From positions 4,092,001 to 4,156,000 of the forward strand of contig NZ_CP108549.1 of assembly GCF_036010325.1 (NCBI RefSeq): DNA of 64,000 nt, written 5' to 3'. The notes under the pieces are model-generated. The model ran no database searches. It was not told where the DNA came from and saw only the letters and a program-made list of their open reading frames with translations. This stretch comes from Streptomyces sp. NBC_01210. Lineage in GTDB: Bacteria; Actinomycetota; Actinomycetes; Streptomycetales; Streptomycetaceae. Positions 16,930 to 26,609 of the stretch are shown here, in pieces (the stretch's first letter is position 1; each line of letters begins with the position of its first letter). Both the position numbers and the translations under genes were made by a program.

Positions 16930-18447
16930 ATGTGCAACGACGAACACGCGATGGACAGACGCGGACTGCTCGTGACGGGAGCCGCTGCGGCGCTTACGTT
17001 GGGCACTGTGAGCTTCGCGAACGCCGCGCCGAACAACGGTGGACAGACCAACAGCGAACCCAGCCAGGTCGTGCGCGGCACGCTGCCGCCCGGCTCCCCC
17101 GACTTCGTGTATCTCCCGGTGGAGATCCCGAAGGGCGTATGCGAGATCCACGTGGCGTACACCTACGAGCGGCCCGTCGTTCCGCCCGGCACGCAGGGCA
17201 ACGCCCTCGACATCGGCATCTTCGACGAGCGCGGCACGGAGCTGGGCGGGGACGGCTTCCGCGGCTGGTCGGGCGGCGCGCGCACGGAGTTCTTCATCCG
17301 CGCGGACGAGGCGACGCCGGGCTACATCCCGGGCCCGGTACGCGCAGGCACCTGGAACATCGCGCTGGGCCCGTACACCGTCTCGCCGCAGGGTCTCGCG
17401 TACGAAGTCACCATCACGCTCCGGTACGGCGCGCCCGGCAGGACCCCCAAGCCGGTCTATCCGCCGGAGCGGGCCAAGGGCCGCGGCCGCGCCTGGTACC
17501 GCGGTGACTGCCATCTGCACTCCTGGTACTCGGACGGCAAGCGCACCCCCGCCGAGATCGCGGCGCTCGCCCGTGCCGCCGGGCTCGACTTCATCAACAC
17601 CTCCGAGCACAACACGCACTCGGCGCACGCCCACTGGGCCGACCAGGCGGGCGACGACCTGCTGATCCTCACCGGCGAGGAGGTCACCACGCGCAACGGC
17701 CACGTGGTCGCGCTCGGCACCGACCCCGGCACCTTCATCGACTGGCGCTACCGGGCCCGCGACAACCGCTTCGGCCACTACGCCCGCGAGATCAGGCGCT
17801 CCGGCGGCCTGGTCGTGCCGGCCCATCCGCACGCCACCTGCATCGGCTGCAACTGGAAGTTCGGCTTCGGCGAGGCGGACGCGGTGGAGGTGTGGAACGG
17901 CGCGTACACGCCCGACGACGAGGTCTCGCTGCAGTCCTGGGACAACACACTGGTCGCGTCCGTACGCTCAGGACGGCGCTGGACCCCGGCGATGGGCAAC
18001 AGCGACGCGCACCGCGACCCGGACCCCGTCGGCACTCCGCAGACCGTGGTCCTCGCGGACGACCTGACGCGCGAGGCGATCCTCGACGGCATCCGGGCCG
18101 GGCGCAGCTATGTCGCCGAGTCGAAGGCGGTGTCGCTCTCCTTCTCGACGGCGGGCGGCCGCGGCCGCCATGCGGGCATCGGCGAACGGCTGCACGTCGA
18201 CGCCGACGACCCGGTGACCCTGCGCCTGGAGGTCGGCGGCGCCCCGAACTGCTCGGTCCGCTTCGTCACCGACCAGGGTGTGCTGCACACCGCGGCACTC
18301 CCGGCGACGGGGACGGGCACGGTGGAGTGGCACACGACGGCGGCGTACGCGGCGTATGTACGGGCGGAGGTCCGGCACGCGGTGGTGATCCCGGGGCTGC
18401 CGGGGCCGTTGGCGGCGTTCACCAACCCGGTGTTCCTCGGCGCCTGA
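16930..18447 (+). CDS. Secreted CehA/McbA-type PHP-domain metallohydrolase
   Basis: A 505-residue Tat-exported protein: DRRGLLVTGAAAALTLG is a twin-arginine-type signal. After a beta domain (about 50-170) comes the PHP domain with metal-binding motifs GDCHLHSWYSDG (His195, His197), NTSEHN, PAHPHA and GNSDAH. Related enzymes are phosphoesterases or carbamate/ester hydrolases such as CehA and McbA. The start at 16930 is selected for the GGGGAG upstream and for giving a normal Tat n-region; ATG at 16951 is possible. Monocistronic. Confidence 0.85.
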   Translation: MCNDEHAMDRRGLLVTGAAAALTLGTVSFANAAPNNGGQTNSEPSQVVRGTLPPGSPDFVYLPVEIPKGVCEIHVAYTYERPVVPPGTQGNALDIGIFDERGTELGGDGFRGWSGGARTEFFIRADEATPGYIPGPVRAGTWNIALGPYTVSPQGLAYEVTITLRYGAPGRTPKPVYPPERAKGRGRAWYRGDCHLHSWYSDGKRTPAEIAALARAAGLDFINTSEHNTHSAHAHWADQAGDDLLILTGEEVTTRNGHVVALGTDPGTFIDWRYRARDNRFGHYAREIRRSGGLVVPAHPHATCIGCNWKFGFGEADAVEVWNGAYTPDDEVSLQSWDNTLVASVRSGRRWTPAMGNSDAHRDPDPVGTPQTVVLADDLTREAILDGIRAGRSYVAESKAVSLSFSTAGGRGRHAGIGERLHVDADDPVTLRLEVGGAPNCSVRFVTDQGVLHTAALPATGTGTVEWHTTAAYAAYVRAEVRHAVVIPGLPGPLAAFTNPVFLGA

Positions 18448-18528
18448 CCCGTTTCGCGAACTCGTCGGAACGAATCGCCGGTTCGGCTCCTCTGTGGGGT
18501 GACGTATCCGCTCACCGAGGAGGTCCTC

Positions 18529-18969
18529 ATGGAAACGAACCGGCGTGCCGCCGCCCGGGCTGTGGCGGGCGTACTGACCGCCGACGGGCTGCTGCACGTG
18601 TTCTGGGCGACCGGCAGCCACTGGCCGGCCGACGACCCGAAGGCCCTGTCGTACGCGGTGCTCGGCGCCGATGTGCCGTTCACCCCGCCCGTGCTCCTGC
18701 CGCTCGCCGCGCTGCTGTTCACTGCGGCGGGCCTGGTGACCGCGCGCGCCCGGCGCCGGGGGCGACTGCTCCAGGCGGCCACCGTCGCCGTTGCCTGCGG
18801 TACGGCACTGCGTGGGCTGGTCGGTCTGGCCTGGGCCTTCGGGGTACGGGCGGGCCTCGACGACGGCGCCGGATCCACCTTCTACTGGCTGAACCTGGCG
18901 CTCTACACTCCGCTGTGCCTGGCTCTGGCGGCCGCGGCGCTGCGGGTGGCGAGGGAGCGGAGTGAGTGA
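18529..18969 (+). CDS. DUF3995 membrane protein
   Basis: A 146-residue membrane protein with about four hydrophobic segments (near 10-30, 55-77, 85-105 and 115-137), matching DUF3995 proteins of actinobacteria; GLLHVFWATGSHWP near the N-terminus is typical. GAGGAGG seven bases upstream fixes the ATG at 18529. It is the first gene of a three-gene operon with an ECF sigma factor (8-base overlap) and an SRPBCC protein, suggesting a role as a sensor or anti-sigma-like membrane partner, by inference only. Confidence 0.7.
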   Translation: METNRRAAARAVAGVLTADGLLHVFWATGSHWPADDPKALSYAVLGADVPFTPPVLLPLAALLFTAAGLVTARARRRGRLLQAATVAVACGTALRGLVGLAWAFGVRAGLDDGAGSTFYWLNLALYTPLCLALAAAALRVARERSE

Positions 18970-19459
18970 CGACGTCCAGCGGCTGGTGCGGGCCGCGCAA
19001 GGCGGCGACACCATCGCGATGAACGACCTCCTCGACGTCCTCACCCCGTACGCGGGCCGTATCTGCACCCCGATCGCGCTCGCCGACGGCCCGGACGCCG
19101 TCCAGGAGACGCTGGTCGCCGTCTTCCGAGGGCTGCGTTCCCTCAAGGAACCGGCGGCGCTCTACGGATGGGTGCGGGCGATCGCCTGCCGGGAGGCGGT
19201 CCGGGTCGCCCGCAGGTCCGCCCGTTCAGTACCGGCCGATCTCACCACCCTCCCCCAGCGGGGCGATCCTCAACTCGCCGCGGACATCGGGGACGTACTG
19301 ACCCGGCTCTCGCCCGAACACCGGGCGGTCCTCGTCCTGCGGGACATCGAGGGCCTCGACGAACAGTCCGCGGCCGAACTGCTCGGTCTCCGCGTCGGCA
19401 CCGTCAAGTCACGGCTGCACCGGGCCCGGGACTCCTTCAGGAAGGCGTGGTCATCGTGA
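18962..19459 (+). CDS. ECF-type RNA polymerase sigma factor
   Basis: A 165-residue sigma-70 family protein. Region 2 is seen in VRAAQGGDTIAMNDLLDVL ... DGPDAVQETLVAVFRGLRSL and region 4 in LTRLSPEHRAVLVLRDIEGL ... AAELLGLRVGTVKSRLHRARD. GTG start overlapping the DUF3995 gene by 8 bases; translationally coupled. No zinc-type anti-sigma is adjacent; the membrane protein upstream or the SRPBCC protein downstream may control it. Confidence 0.88.
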   Translation: MSDDVQRLVRAAQGGDTIAMNDLLDVLTPYAGRICTPIALADGPDAVQETLVAVFRGLRSLKEPAALYGWVRAIACREAVRVARRSARSVPADLTTLPQRGDPQLAADIGDVLTRLSPEHRAVLVLRDIEGLDEQSAAELLGLRVGTVKSRLHRARDSFRKAWSS

Positions 19460-19935
19460 CAACCGTCAACTGGCCGCCCGCCGCGGGCCTCGACCCGGTG
19501 CGGCGGCTGTACGCGCTGGCCGCCGGCGTCCCCGGCGCCACGATCACCGAGCTCGAGATCGAGGCGGACTACGCCGAGGTCTGGCCGCTCCTCGCCGACC
19601 TGGACGGCGAACTCGCCCGCCTGGTCCCGGACATGCGCCGCCTGCGGGTGACCCGTATCGACGGCGACCGTGTGGAGGCGGTTGCGCGGAGCCGCTTCGG
19701 CATGCGGGCCCGCTTCGACGGCGTACTGCGCCCGGGCTGGGTCTGGCTCCAGAGCCGCTTCATCCTGATGGGAGTGGCGGCGATCCCGTGCGGCGAGGGC
19801 CGCACCCGGGTGGCTTTCACGGGCGGCATCCGCATCCCGGGACGCGCGGCGCTGATCCCGGTGGGGGTGGGGCGCGCGGGGCGCCGGGTGCTGGGGCGGC
19901 TCGAGAGGCGGGTGGCGGCGGGGCGTACGGGGTGA
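19456..19935 (+). CDS. SRPBCC-fold (polyketide cyclase/START-like) protein
   Basis: A 159-residue protein whose GTG overlaps the sigma factor stop (GTGA). The pattern ITELEIEADYAEVWPLLADL at the N-terminus and the hydrophobic-ligand cavity spacing that follows fit the SRPBCC fold. The earlier GTG at 19447 is too close to AGGAAGG to be used. Probably a ligand-binding regulator or lipid-binding protein co-expressed with the sigma factor. Confidence 0.6.
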   Translation: MTTVNWPPAAGLDPVRRLYALAAGVPGATITELEIEADYAEVWPLLADLDGELARLVPDMRRLRVTRIDGDRVEAVARSRFGMRARFDGVLRPGWVWLQSRFILMGVAAIPCGEGRTRVAFTGGIRIPGRAALIPVGVGRAGRRVLGRLERRVAAGRTG

Positions 19936-19984
19936 GGCGGTCGGCTGCCGCGGGCGCCCGCCGCGGGCGGGCCGGCGTCGAGCG

Positions 19985-21478
19985 TCAGCCGGGCCACACC
20001 ACCGCCTGCAGCTCGCTGTACGCCTGCAGCGCGTACGAGCCCACGTCCCGCCCGACCCCGCTCTTCTTGAACCCTCCGAACGGCGCCTCCATGTTCCGGC
20101 CGATGGTGTTCACCCCGACCCCGCCCGCCCGCAGCTCTCCCGCCACCCGGAACGCCCGCGCCACGTCCCCCGACCAGACATAGTCGATCAGGCCGTAGTC
20201 GCTGTCGTTCGCCAGCGCGATGCCCTCGTCCTCGTCGTCGAAGGGGACCACGACCACCACCGGTCCGAAGATCTCCTCCCGCACCACCCGCATGTCGTTC
20301 GTGCAGTCCGCGAACAGCGTCGGGGCGACATAGAAGCCCTTGTCGTACGCAGGTCGCTCGCCGCCCGCAACCAGCCGAGCGCCTTCCTTCCTGCCCAGTT
20401 CGACATACGACTCGACCCGGTCACGGTGGGTCGCCGAGATCACCGGGCCGACCACCGTGCCCTGTGCCGCCGGGTCGCCGACCTTCATACGGGTCAGACA
20501 GCCGGTGAGCTTCTCGACCAGGAGGTCGTGGATCCCGCGCTGCGCGATCACCCGCGTCGGCGCCGTACAGATCTGACCACTGTAGAAAGAGAACGTCGTG
20601 CCGATGCCCATCACCGCCAAGTCCACGTCCGCGTCGTCGAAGACGAGCGCCGCGCCCTTGCCGCCCAGCTCCATGAGCTGCCGCTTCATCCCCCGGCCGC
20701 AGACCTCCGCGATGCGCTGTCCGACTGCCGTCGAGCCGGTGAAGCTGACCATGTCGACGTCCGGGGAGTCGACGGCGGCCTCGCCGACGGCGGGTGCGGA
20801 GCCGGTCACCACGTTCACGACACCGGGCGGCGCGCCCGCCTCCGCCAGGGCCTCGGCCATCCTGTAGACGGACAGAGGGTCCTGCGGGGCGGGCTTCACG
20901 ACCACCGTGTTGCCCATGGCGAGCGCGGGAGCGACCTTGCCGGCCGGGTTGGCCCAGGGGTTGTTGTACGAGGTGATGCAGGTGACGACGCCGACCGGGC
21001 GGCGTACGGCGAGCGCCCCGAAGACGCCCGCCCTCCCCATCGGTCCCGCGGCGTTGATCTGCGGGGGCAGCCCCTCCTCCACGGGCTCCAGCGCGCCCTT
21101 CGCGTACCGCCGGAAGCGGGCCGCGCCGACGGCGACCTGCATGCCGCGCGCCGTCGCGGTCGTCGCGCCGCTCTCGGCCTGGGCGAGGCGGGCGTACGGT
21201 TCGGCCTCGCGCTGAATGACATCGGCGGCGGCGTCCAGGATCCGGGCGCGCTCCTCCGGTTTCGTACGCGACCAGGCGGTGAGGGCCTCGCGGGCGGCGG
21301 CGGCCGCCGCGTACACCTGCTCCCGGCTCGCCTCGGGCGCGAGCCCGACAACCTCCTCGGTGGCCGGGTTGACGACCTCGTAGTGGCCGCCGTCCGGCTC
21401 GACCCACTCCCCGCCGATGAACAGCTTCTGCCGCACCGGTTGCCGCACCGGCTCGGGCCCACCCCGCCCCGCCGTCAC
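19985..21478 (-). CDS. NAD(P)-dependent aldehyde dehydrogenase
   Basis: A 497-residue ALDH superfamily enzyme with catalytic Glu270 in MELGGKG, nucleophile Cys304 in SGQICTAP, the cofactor motif FTGST (246-250) and NPWANPAGKVAPALA. It oxidises an aldehyde to the acid, here probably feeding acyl-CoA formation. The GTG start overlaps the stop of the deacylase gene by 4 bases, so the two form an operon. Confidence 0.9.
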   Translation of the reverse strand: MTAGRGGPEPVRQPVRQKLFIGGEWVEPDGGHYEVVNPATEEVVGLAPEASREQVYAAAAAAREALTAWSRTKPEERARILDAAADVIQREAEPYARLAQAESGATTATARGMQVAVGAARFRRYAKGALEPVEEGLPPQINAAGPMGRAGVFGALAVRRPVGVVTCITSYNNPWANPAGKVAPALAMGNTVVVKPAPQDPLSVYRMAEALAEAGAPPGVVNVVTGSAPAVGEAAVDSPDVDMVSFTGSTAVGQRIAEVCGRGMKRQLMELGGKGAALVFDDADVDLAVMGIGTTFSFYSGQICTAPTRVIAQRGIHDLLVEKLTGCLTRMKVGDPAAQGTVVGPVISATHRDRVESYVELGRKEGARLVAGGERPAYDKGFYVAPTLFADCTNDMRVVREEIFGPVVVVVPFDDEDEGIALANDSDYGLIDYVWSGDVARAFRVAGELRAGGVGVNTIGRNMEAPFGGFKKSGVGRDVGSYALQAYSELQAVVWPG

Positions 21479-23301
21479 TGGAGTTCGCCCTGCCCCGCCG
21501 CATCGTCTGTCCCGTACGGCCTGCCTTCCGGCCGGGGGTCCGGGGGTCGTCCCCCGGGACGATGCAGCGTACTCACGGTCCTCGTGTCACGGCCGGACCT
21601 GAGCACCGTGCCCGGTACCGCGCCAGTCACCTCGTCGTCCCGTATCGTCTCGACGCCGTTGACGCGCACCGACACGATGCCGATGGCCTTCGCGTCCAGG
21701 CGCGGGCTGTCGCCGGGCAGGTCGTGTACGAGCGTGGCCGGGCCCGCCTCGATCCGTTCCGGGTCGAAGAGCACGAGGTCGGCGTGCCAGCCCTCCTGGA
21801 CACGGCCGCGTTCGCGCAGACCGAAGAGTTGTGCCGGGTCGTCGGTCAGCATCTTCACGGCCTCCTCGAGGCCGACGAGCTTGCGGCCGCGCAGACAGTC
21901 GCCGATGAAGCGGGTCGTGTACGGCGCTCCGCACATCCGGTCCAGGTGCGCGCCCGCGTCGGAGCCGCCGAGCATGACGTCCTCGTGCTGCCAGGTCTGC
22001 CGGCGCAGTTCCCAGGAGTCGGGGTCGTTGTCGGTGGGCATCGGCCAAAGGACCGTACGCAGCTGGTCGTTGGCGCAGATCTCGACCAGGCAGTGGAAGG
22101 CGTCCTGGCCGCGCTCGGCGGCGATGTCCTTCACGACGCGCCCACTCAGGCCCTCGTTCTCCTTGGAGTATGTGTCGCCTATGACATAGCGGCCGAAGTT
22201 CGCGAGCCGACGGAAGACTCCGGCCTCCTTGGAGTCGGCGTGGCGCAGCATTTCGGCGCGTACGTCCGCGTCGCGGAGTTTCGCGATCCGCCCGGGGACG
22301 GGAAGGGAGAGGACCTCGCCCCAGCCGGGGATGAGGTTCAGTGCGCAGAAGGTGCCCAGCGACATGTTCATCGGCGTGAGGATCGGCATGGTCAGCGCGA
22401 CGATGCGGCCACCGGACTTCCTCGCCCGCTCACTCGCCTCGAGCTGGCGCGGCACGCGCTCGGGCACGGACGCGTCGATGGTCAGCACATTCCAGTTGAG
22501 GGGCCGTCCGGCCGCGGCGCTCATCTCGACGAAGAGGTCGATCTCCTCGTCGGCGAACTGGTCCAGGCAGCCCGCGACAATCGCTTCGAGCTGGGTGCCT
22601 TCGTGTTCGGCGACGGCCCGCGAGAGGGCGAGGAGCTCTTCGGGCTTCGCGTGGCGGGATGCGACCGGCTTTCCGTCGCCGTCGGAGTGGGTGGCGGACT
22701 GGGTGGTGGAGAGCCCCCACGCCCCCGCGTCCATCGCGTCGTGGAAGAGCCCGATCATGTCGTCGAGCTGCTCGGGCGTGGGTTGCCCGCCGACCGCGTC
22801 GGGGCCCATGACATGCCGGCGCAGCGCGCAATGGCCCACCATGAAGCCCGCGTTGACGGCGATCCGGCCTTCCAGGGCGTCCAGATACTCGCGGAAGGTG
22901 TGCCAGCTCCACGGCGCGCCCTCCTCCAAAGCGACCAGCGACATGCCCTCCACCTTGGACATCATGCGGCGGGTGTAGTCGGCGTCCTCGGGGCGGTCGG
23001 GGTTGAGCGGGGCGAGGGTGAAGCCGCAGTTGCCGCCGGCGACGGTCGTCACTCCGTGGTTCATGGAAGGGGTGGCGAACGGGTCCCAGAAGAGCTGAGC
23101 GTCGTAGTGCGTGTGCGGGTCGACGAAGCCGGGGGTGAGGACGAGCCCCGACGCGTCCTCGCTCGTCCTGGCCTCCTCGGCGACGGTCCCGGGTTCGGCG
23201 ATGAGGGCGATGCGCCCGTCCCGTATCCCGACGTCGGCGAGGTACGCGGGCGCGCCGGTCCCGTCCACGACGGTCGCCGAGCGAATGAGGTGGTCGAGCA
23301 T
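21475..23301 (-). CDS. N-acyl-D-amino-acid deacylase / amidohydrolase (D-aminoacylase family)
   Basis: A 608-residue amidohydrolase-fold enzyme: GFVDPHTHYDAQ gives the first metal-binding His pair, further histidines lie in MVGHCALRRHV, and the catalytic Asp is probably in GGSDAGAHLDRMC. C-terminal ADLVLFDPERIEAGP closes the composite beta-sandwich. The family cleaves N-acyl D-amino acids and related cyclic amides; substrate unknown. The ATG at 23301 follows GGAGGG; an upstream ATG at 23346 has none. First gene of an operon with the aldehyde dehydrogenase. Confidence 0.85.
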   Translation of the reverse strand: MLDHLIRSATVVDGTGAPAYLADVGIRDGRIALIAEPGTVAEEARTSEDASGLVLTPGFVDPHTHYDAQLFWDPFATPSMNHGVTTVAGGNCGFTLAPLNPDRPEDADYTRRMMSKVEGMSLVALEEGAPWSWHTFREYLDALEGRIAVNAGFMVGHCALRRHVMGPDAVGGQPTPEQLDDMIGLFHDAMDAGAWGLSTTQSATHSDGDGKPVASRHAKPEELLALSRAVAEHEGTQLEAIVAGCLDQFADEEIDLFVEMSAAAGRPLNWNVLTIDASVPERVPRQLEASERARKSGGRIVALTMPILTPMNMSLGTFCALNLIPGWGEVLSLPVPGRIAKLRDADVRAEMLRHADSKEAGVFRRLANFGRYVIGDTYSKENEGLSGRVVKDIAAERGQDAFHCLVEICANDQLRTVLWPMPTDNDPDSWELRRQTWQHEDVMLGGSDAGAHLDRMCGAPYTTRFIGDCLRGRKLVGLEEAVKMLTDDPAQLFGLRERGRVQEGWHADLVLFDPERIEAGPATLVHDLPGDSPRLDAKAIGIVSVRVNGVETIRDDEVTGAVPGTVLRSGRDTRTVSTLHRPGGRPPDPRPEGRPYGTDDAAGQGELQ

Positions 23302-23456
23302 GACGGTTCCCTCCAGCGCGGGTTTGGTCGTTGTTGGTCGTTTCATGGCTCCGGCCGGGGCGCGTGCGGCAGGCCGCTGCCGACGGGCACCCGGCCGGAA
23401 CCCGGGGACGGCGGTCCGGGAGGCCGCCGCCGTTCGGTGGGCGGGTGGCTTTTCCC

Positions 23457-23640
23457 CACCCCGCCCCTTCCCGCAACTGGGGGCAAGCCCCCAGACCCCC
23501 CGGTACGCCCTTCGGGCGTGTCCTCAATCGCCGGACGGGCTTGAATGTTCGGCCGGACCTCTTCAGCCCCGCCGGCGATTGAGGCGCGGGGGCCGGGGCG
23601 GAGCCCCGGGCAAGGGAAGGGGCGGGTCGGGGAGCAGGCC
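23457..23640. repeat. GC-rich dispersed intergenic repeat, copy 1
   Basis: Between two leftward genes. It holds the inverted pair CCTCAATCGCCGG (23522) and CCGGCGATTGAGG (23571) plus hairpins GGGGGCAAGCCCCC and GGGGCGGAGCCCC. The same words recur near 27170-27290, 37632-37705 and 62296-62736. No coding function; likely transcript-terminating or an interspersed element typical of Streptomyces. Confidence 0.7.
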
Positions 23641-23656
23641 CGCCGCAGGCGTATCG

Positions 23657-24778
23657 TCAGCCCGCCGCCTGGCGGAAGCGGGTCGTCCGATGCACCGGGT
23701 CCGTGTCGATCTGCGGGATCACATGCTCACCGATCAGCTTGATCGTGTTGATGGTGTCCTCGTACGAGATCCCGATCGGGAGCCCGAAGGAGAGCTGGTC
23801 CGCGCCCGCCTGCTCCCAGCGCTTGCACTGCTGCAGCACCTCGCCCGGATCGCCGCAGATCATCAGCTCCTCCGCGATGAGCAGCTCGATGATCTCCGCG
23901 CTGTACTCGGGCAGCAGCTCCGGCCACTCCGGGATGCCCTCGGGCCGCGGGAAGGTGTCGTGGTAGCGGAAGAGCAACGACTGCAGATAGTTCAGTCCGC
24001 CGCCGACGGCTATCTCGACGGCCTTGTCGTGGGTCTCGGCGCAGATCGCCGTCGACGTCACCATCACGTTGTCGTTGACGAAGTCGCCGATCGCCTTCGC
24101 CTCCTTGACGGCCGTCTTGTACGACTCGACGACCCACTCCATGTCGGAGACCTTCTGCACGCTGAAGCCCAGGACACCGAGGCCCTTCTTGCCCGCCATG
24201 GCGTACGAGGACGGGGAGCCGGCCGCGTACCACATCGCCGGGTGGGACTTCCCGTACGGCTTCGGCAGAATCTTCCGCGGCGGCAGCGACCAGTGCTTGC
24301 CCTGGAAGCCGACGTACTCCTCCTGGAGCCACATCTTGGGGAACTCCGCGATGGTCTCTTCCCAGAGTTCTTTGGTGTGGTTCATATCGGTGATGCCGGG
24401 CATGAAGCCTAGAATCTCGTGGCTGCCGGCGCCACGGCCCGACCCGAACTCGAAGCGTCCTTCGGAGAGATGGTCGAGCATGGCGACCTTCTCCGCGACC
24501 TTCACAGGGTGGTTCACGGGCGCCAGCGGGTTGAAGATGCCCGAGCCCAGATGGATCCGGTCCGTCGCGTGTGCGAGGTACCCGAGGTACACATCGTTCG
24601 CCGACAGATGCGAGTACTCCTCCAGGAAGTGGTGCTCGGAGGCCCAGGCGTACTTGAAGCCGGACTTGTCCGCTTGGATGACGTACTCGGTCTCCTCCAT
24701 CAGCGCCTTGTGCTCCGCGAGCGGGTCGGTCTCGGCGCGCTTGCCGACGTATCCCTGTACAAAGAGCCCGAATTCCAA
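23657..24778 (-). CDS. LLM-class flavin-dependent oxidoreductase
   Basis: A 373-residue luciferase-like monooxygenase: MEFGLFVQGYVGKR at the start, WASEHHFLEEYSH, RIHLGSGIFN, AEKVAMLDHLSEGRFEFGSGRGAGSHE in segments. This form resembles alkanal-type monooxygenases acting in isoprenoid or aromatic breakdown. Two copies of the yCTGACG-N3-CGTCAGr element lie 25-102 bases upstream. Monocistronic, followed by a dispersed repeat. Confidence 0.85.
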   Translation of the reverse strand: MEFGLFVQGYVGKRAETDPLAEHKALMEETEYVIQADKSGFKYAWASEHHFLEEYSHLSANDVYLGYLAHATDRIHLGSGIFNPLAPVNHPVKVAEKVAMLDHLSEGRFEFGSGRGAGSHEILGFMPGITDMNHTKELWEETIAEFPKMWLQEEYVGFQGKHWSLPPRKILPKPYGKSHPAMWYAAGSPSSYAMAGKKGLGVLGFSVQKVSDMEWVVESYKTAVKEAKAIGDFVNDNVMVTSTAICAETHDKAVEIAVGGGLNYLQSLLFRYHDTFPRPEGIPEWPELLPEYSAEIIELLIAEELMICGDPGEVLQQCKRWEQAGADQLSFGLPIGISYEDTINTIKLIGEHVIPQIDTDPVHRTTRFRQAAG

Positions 24779-24802
24779 AGGGGTTCACCGTCCCTTTTAC
24801 TT

Positions 24803-24880
24803 TCTGACGTACCGTCAGATCCCGATGCGGTCGACTGTTCCACCGCCTGCGCGAGGCGTCAATACTGACGTCCAGTCAGA
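24803..24880. promoter_or_regulatory. Two operator copies: 24803-24819 and 24864-24880
   Basis: TCTGACG TAC CGTCAGA is a perfect 7-bp inverted repeat; ACTGACG TCC AGTCAGA is a close copy, overlapping the last codon of the upstream dehydrogenase gene. Both precede the LLM gene starting at 24778. Confidence 0.75.
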
Positions 24881-25637
24881 AAAGGCTCACTCCGGCGAGC
24901 CAGCCGCCGTCGATGACGAACGGCTGCCCGGTGATGTACGAGGAGTCCTCGCTGCTCAGGAAGAGCATCAGCTTCGCCACCTCCTCCGGCTCCCCGACCC
25001 GGCCGAGCGGCACGAGCTTTTGGTACAGCTCGCCCACCGCCGCCGGGTCCACGCCGTCCGGGTTGCTCATCGGCGTGTCCACCGCACCCGGGCAGACCGC
25101 GTTGACGCGGATCTTCCTGGCGGCCAGCTCCAGCGCGGCGACCCGGGTCAGGCCGAGGATCGCGTGCTTGGTCGCGGCGTACGCACCCACGCCGGCCATG
25201 CCCGTCAGAGCCGTGTACGAGGCTGTGTTGACGATCGTCCCGCCACCGGCCGCCTCGATCTCGGGCGCGACGTTACGTATGCCGAGGAAGCAGCCGATCT
25301 GATTGACCTGGATGATCTGCTGGAATTCCTCCAGCGGCGTGGAGACCAGCTCGTTGAAGCGCAGGATGCCCGCGTTGTTGACCAGCCCGTCGATCTTCCC
25401 GAACGCTTCCTTCGCCGCGACCACGGCGGCGGCCCAGTCGGCCTCCCGGCTCACATCCAGATGGACGTACGCGGCCGTGCCCTCACCCAGCTCCTTGGCG
25501 AGAGCCTCGCCCTGGTCGTCCAGCACATCGGCGAGCACCACCTTCGCGCCCTCCGCCGCGAAGAGCCGCGCCTCCTGCTCGCCCTGCCCGCGCGCCGCGC
25601 CCGTGATGAGGACGACGCGTCCGTCGAGCTTTCCCAT
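24876..25637 (-). CDS. Short-chain dehydrogenase, hydroxysteroid-dehydrogenase-like
   Basis: A 253-residue classical SDR: cofactor motif TGAARGQGE (12-20), NNAG, catalytic Tyr and Lys in YAATKHA, and a C-terminal GG-x-W-x-A. Its sequence pattern (LADVLDDQGE ... HLDVSREADW) resembles Streptomyces 3-alpha/20-beta-hydroxysteroid dehydrogenase and FabG3-type enzymes, suggesting a cyclic alcohol substrate. It follows the LLM gene 25648-26589 by 10 bases and shares its promoter. Confidence 0.85.
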   Translation of the reverse strand: MGKLDGRVVLITGAARGQGEQEARLFAAEGAKVVLADVLDDQGEALAKELGEGTAAYVHLDVSREADWAAAVVAAKEAFGKIDGLVNNAGILRFNELVSTPLEEFQQIIQVNQIGCFLGIRNVAPEIEAAGGGTIVNTASYTALTGMAGVGAYAATKHAILGLTRVAALELAARKIRVNAVCPGAVDTPMSNPDGVDPAAVGELYQKLVPLGRVGEPEEVAKLMLFLSSEDSSYITGQPFVIDGGWLAGVSLF

Positions 25638-25647
25638 TCCACTCTCC

Positions 25648-26589
25648 TCAGTTCAGGTGCGGAGCAACGTCGGCGGCGAAGGCCGCCATCTGATCGGTGA
25701 GTTCGGTGCGGCTCCGGCTGCGGAACCGGACCTGGATCTGGTGCACGCCCATCGCGGCGTAGGCGCGCAGCGACTCGGCGAGGGCGTCGGGCTTTCCGGT
25801 CAGGGTTCGCCGGCCGGTGTCCCAGTCCGGCTCGCCCACGTACAGCGGCTCGGTGATGGCGCCGATCTCGATGGGGTCGATGACGCCTGCTTCCTCGCGC
25901 AGCGTCTTCAACCTGGCGATCTGGGCGGGAAGTTTGCCGCGTGGGTCGCCCTGGGGCAGCCAGCCGTCACCCCGTACGGCGGCCCGGCGCACGGCGGCGG
26001 GCGAGGATCCGCCCACCCAGATGGGTATCCGCTGCTGAACGGGCCTGGGCCGCTGCCCGAGCCCGCTGAAGGAGAACCGCTCGCCGGCGAACTCGGGGTA
26101 CTCCTCCGGGCCGAGCGCCGCCCTGAGCGCGTCGATGGTCTCGTCGAGTACGGGCCCCCGCGCGGCGAAGTCCACGTCGAGCGCCTCGAACTCCTCCTGC
26201 ACATGCCCGGCCCCGACCCCGAGGATCAGCCGTCCGCCGGAGAGATGGTCCAGGGTCGCGTACTGCTTGGCGCTCAGGAGCGGGTGCCGCAGCCCGACGA
26301 CGGCCACATGGCTGAGCAGCAGCACGCGCTCGGTGATCCCCGCGAGGTAGGAGAGCGTGGCGACGGGGTCGTACCAGACGGTGGACATGGCGCCGGCGAG
26401 CCGGCGCGGTATCGCGACATGGTCACAGCTCGCGAGATACGCGAACCCGGCCCGGTCGGCGGCTCTGGCGATCTCGGCAAGGTCCTCGGCGCCGGCGCCG
26501 GTCTCCCACGGCTCCGCGTAGATGGTGCTCTGCGACTGGATCGGGAGCTGCATCCCGTACGACAGCCGCCCCTCGGGCAGTACGTGCAC
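25648..26589 (-). CDS. LLM-class F420-dependent oxidoreductase
   Basis: A 313-residue luciferase-like protein: YGMQLPIQSQSTIY, YLASCDHVAIPRR, KQYATLDHLSGGRLILGVGAGHV in segments. The GTG at 26589 is chosen because GAGGAGG lies seven bases upstream; an ATG at 26625 would overlap the operator. It heads an operon with the SDR gene. Substrate unknown. Confidence 0.82.
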   Translation of the reverse strand: MHVLPEGRLSYGMQLPIQSQSTIYAEPWETGAGAEDLAEIARAADRAGFAYLASCDHVAIPRRLAGAMSTVWYDPVATLSYLAGITERVLLLSHVAVVGLRHPLLSAKQYATLDHLSGGRLILGVGAGHVQEEFEALDVDFAARGPVLDETIDALRAALGPEEYPEFAGERFSFSGLGQRPRPVQQRIPIWVGGSSPAAVRRAAVRGDGWLPQGDPRGKLPAQIARLKTLREEAGVIDPIEIGAITEPLYVGEPDWDTGRRTLTGKPDALAESLRAYAAMGVHQIQVRFRSRSRTELTDQMAAFAADVAPHLN

Positions 26590-26609
26590 GGCGCCGCCTC
26601 CTCGCCTGA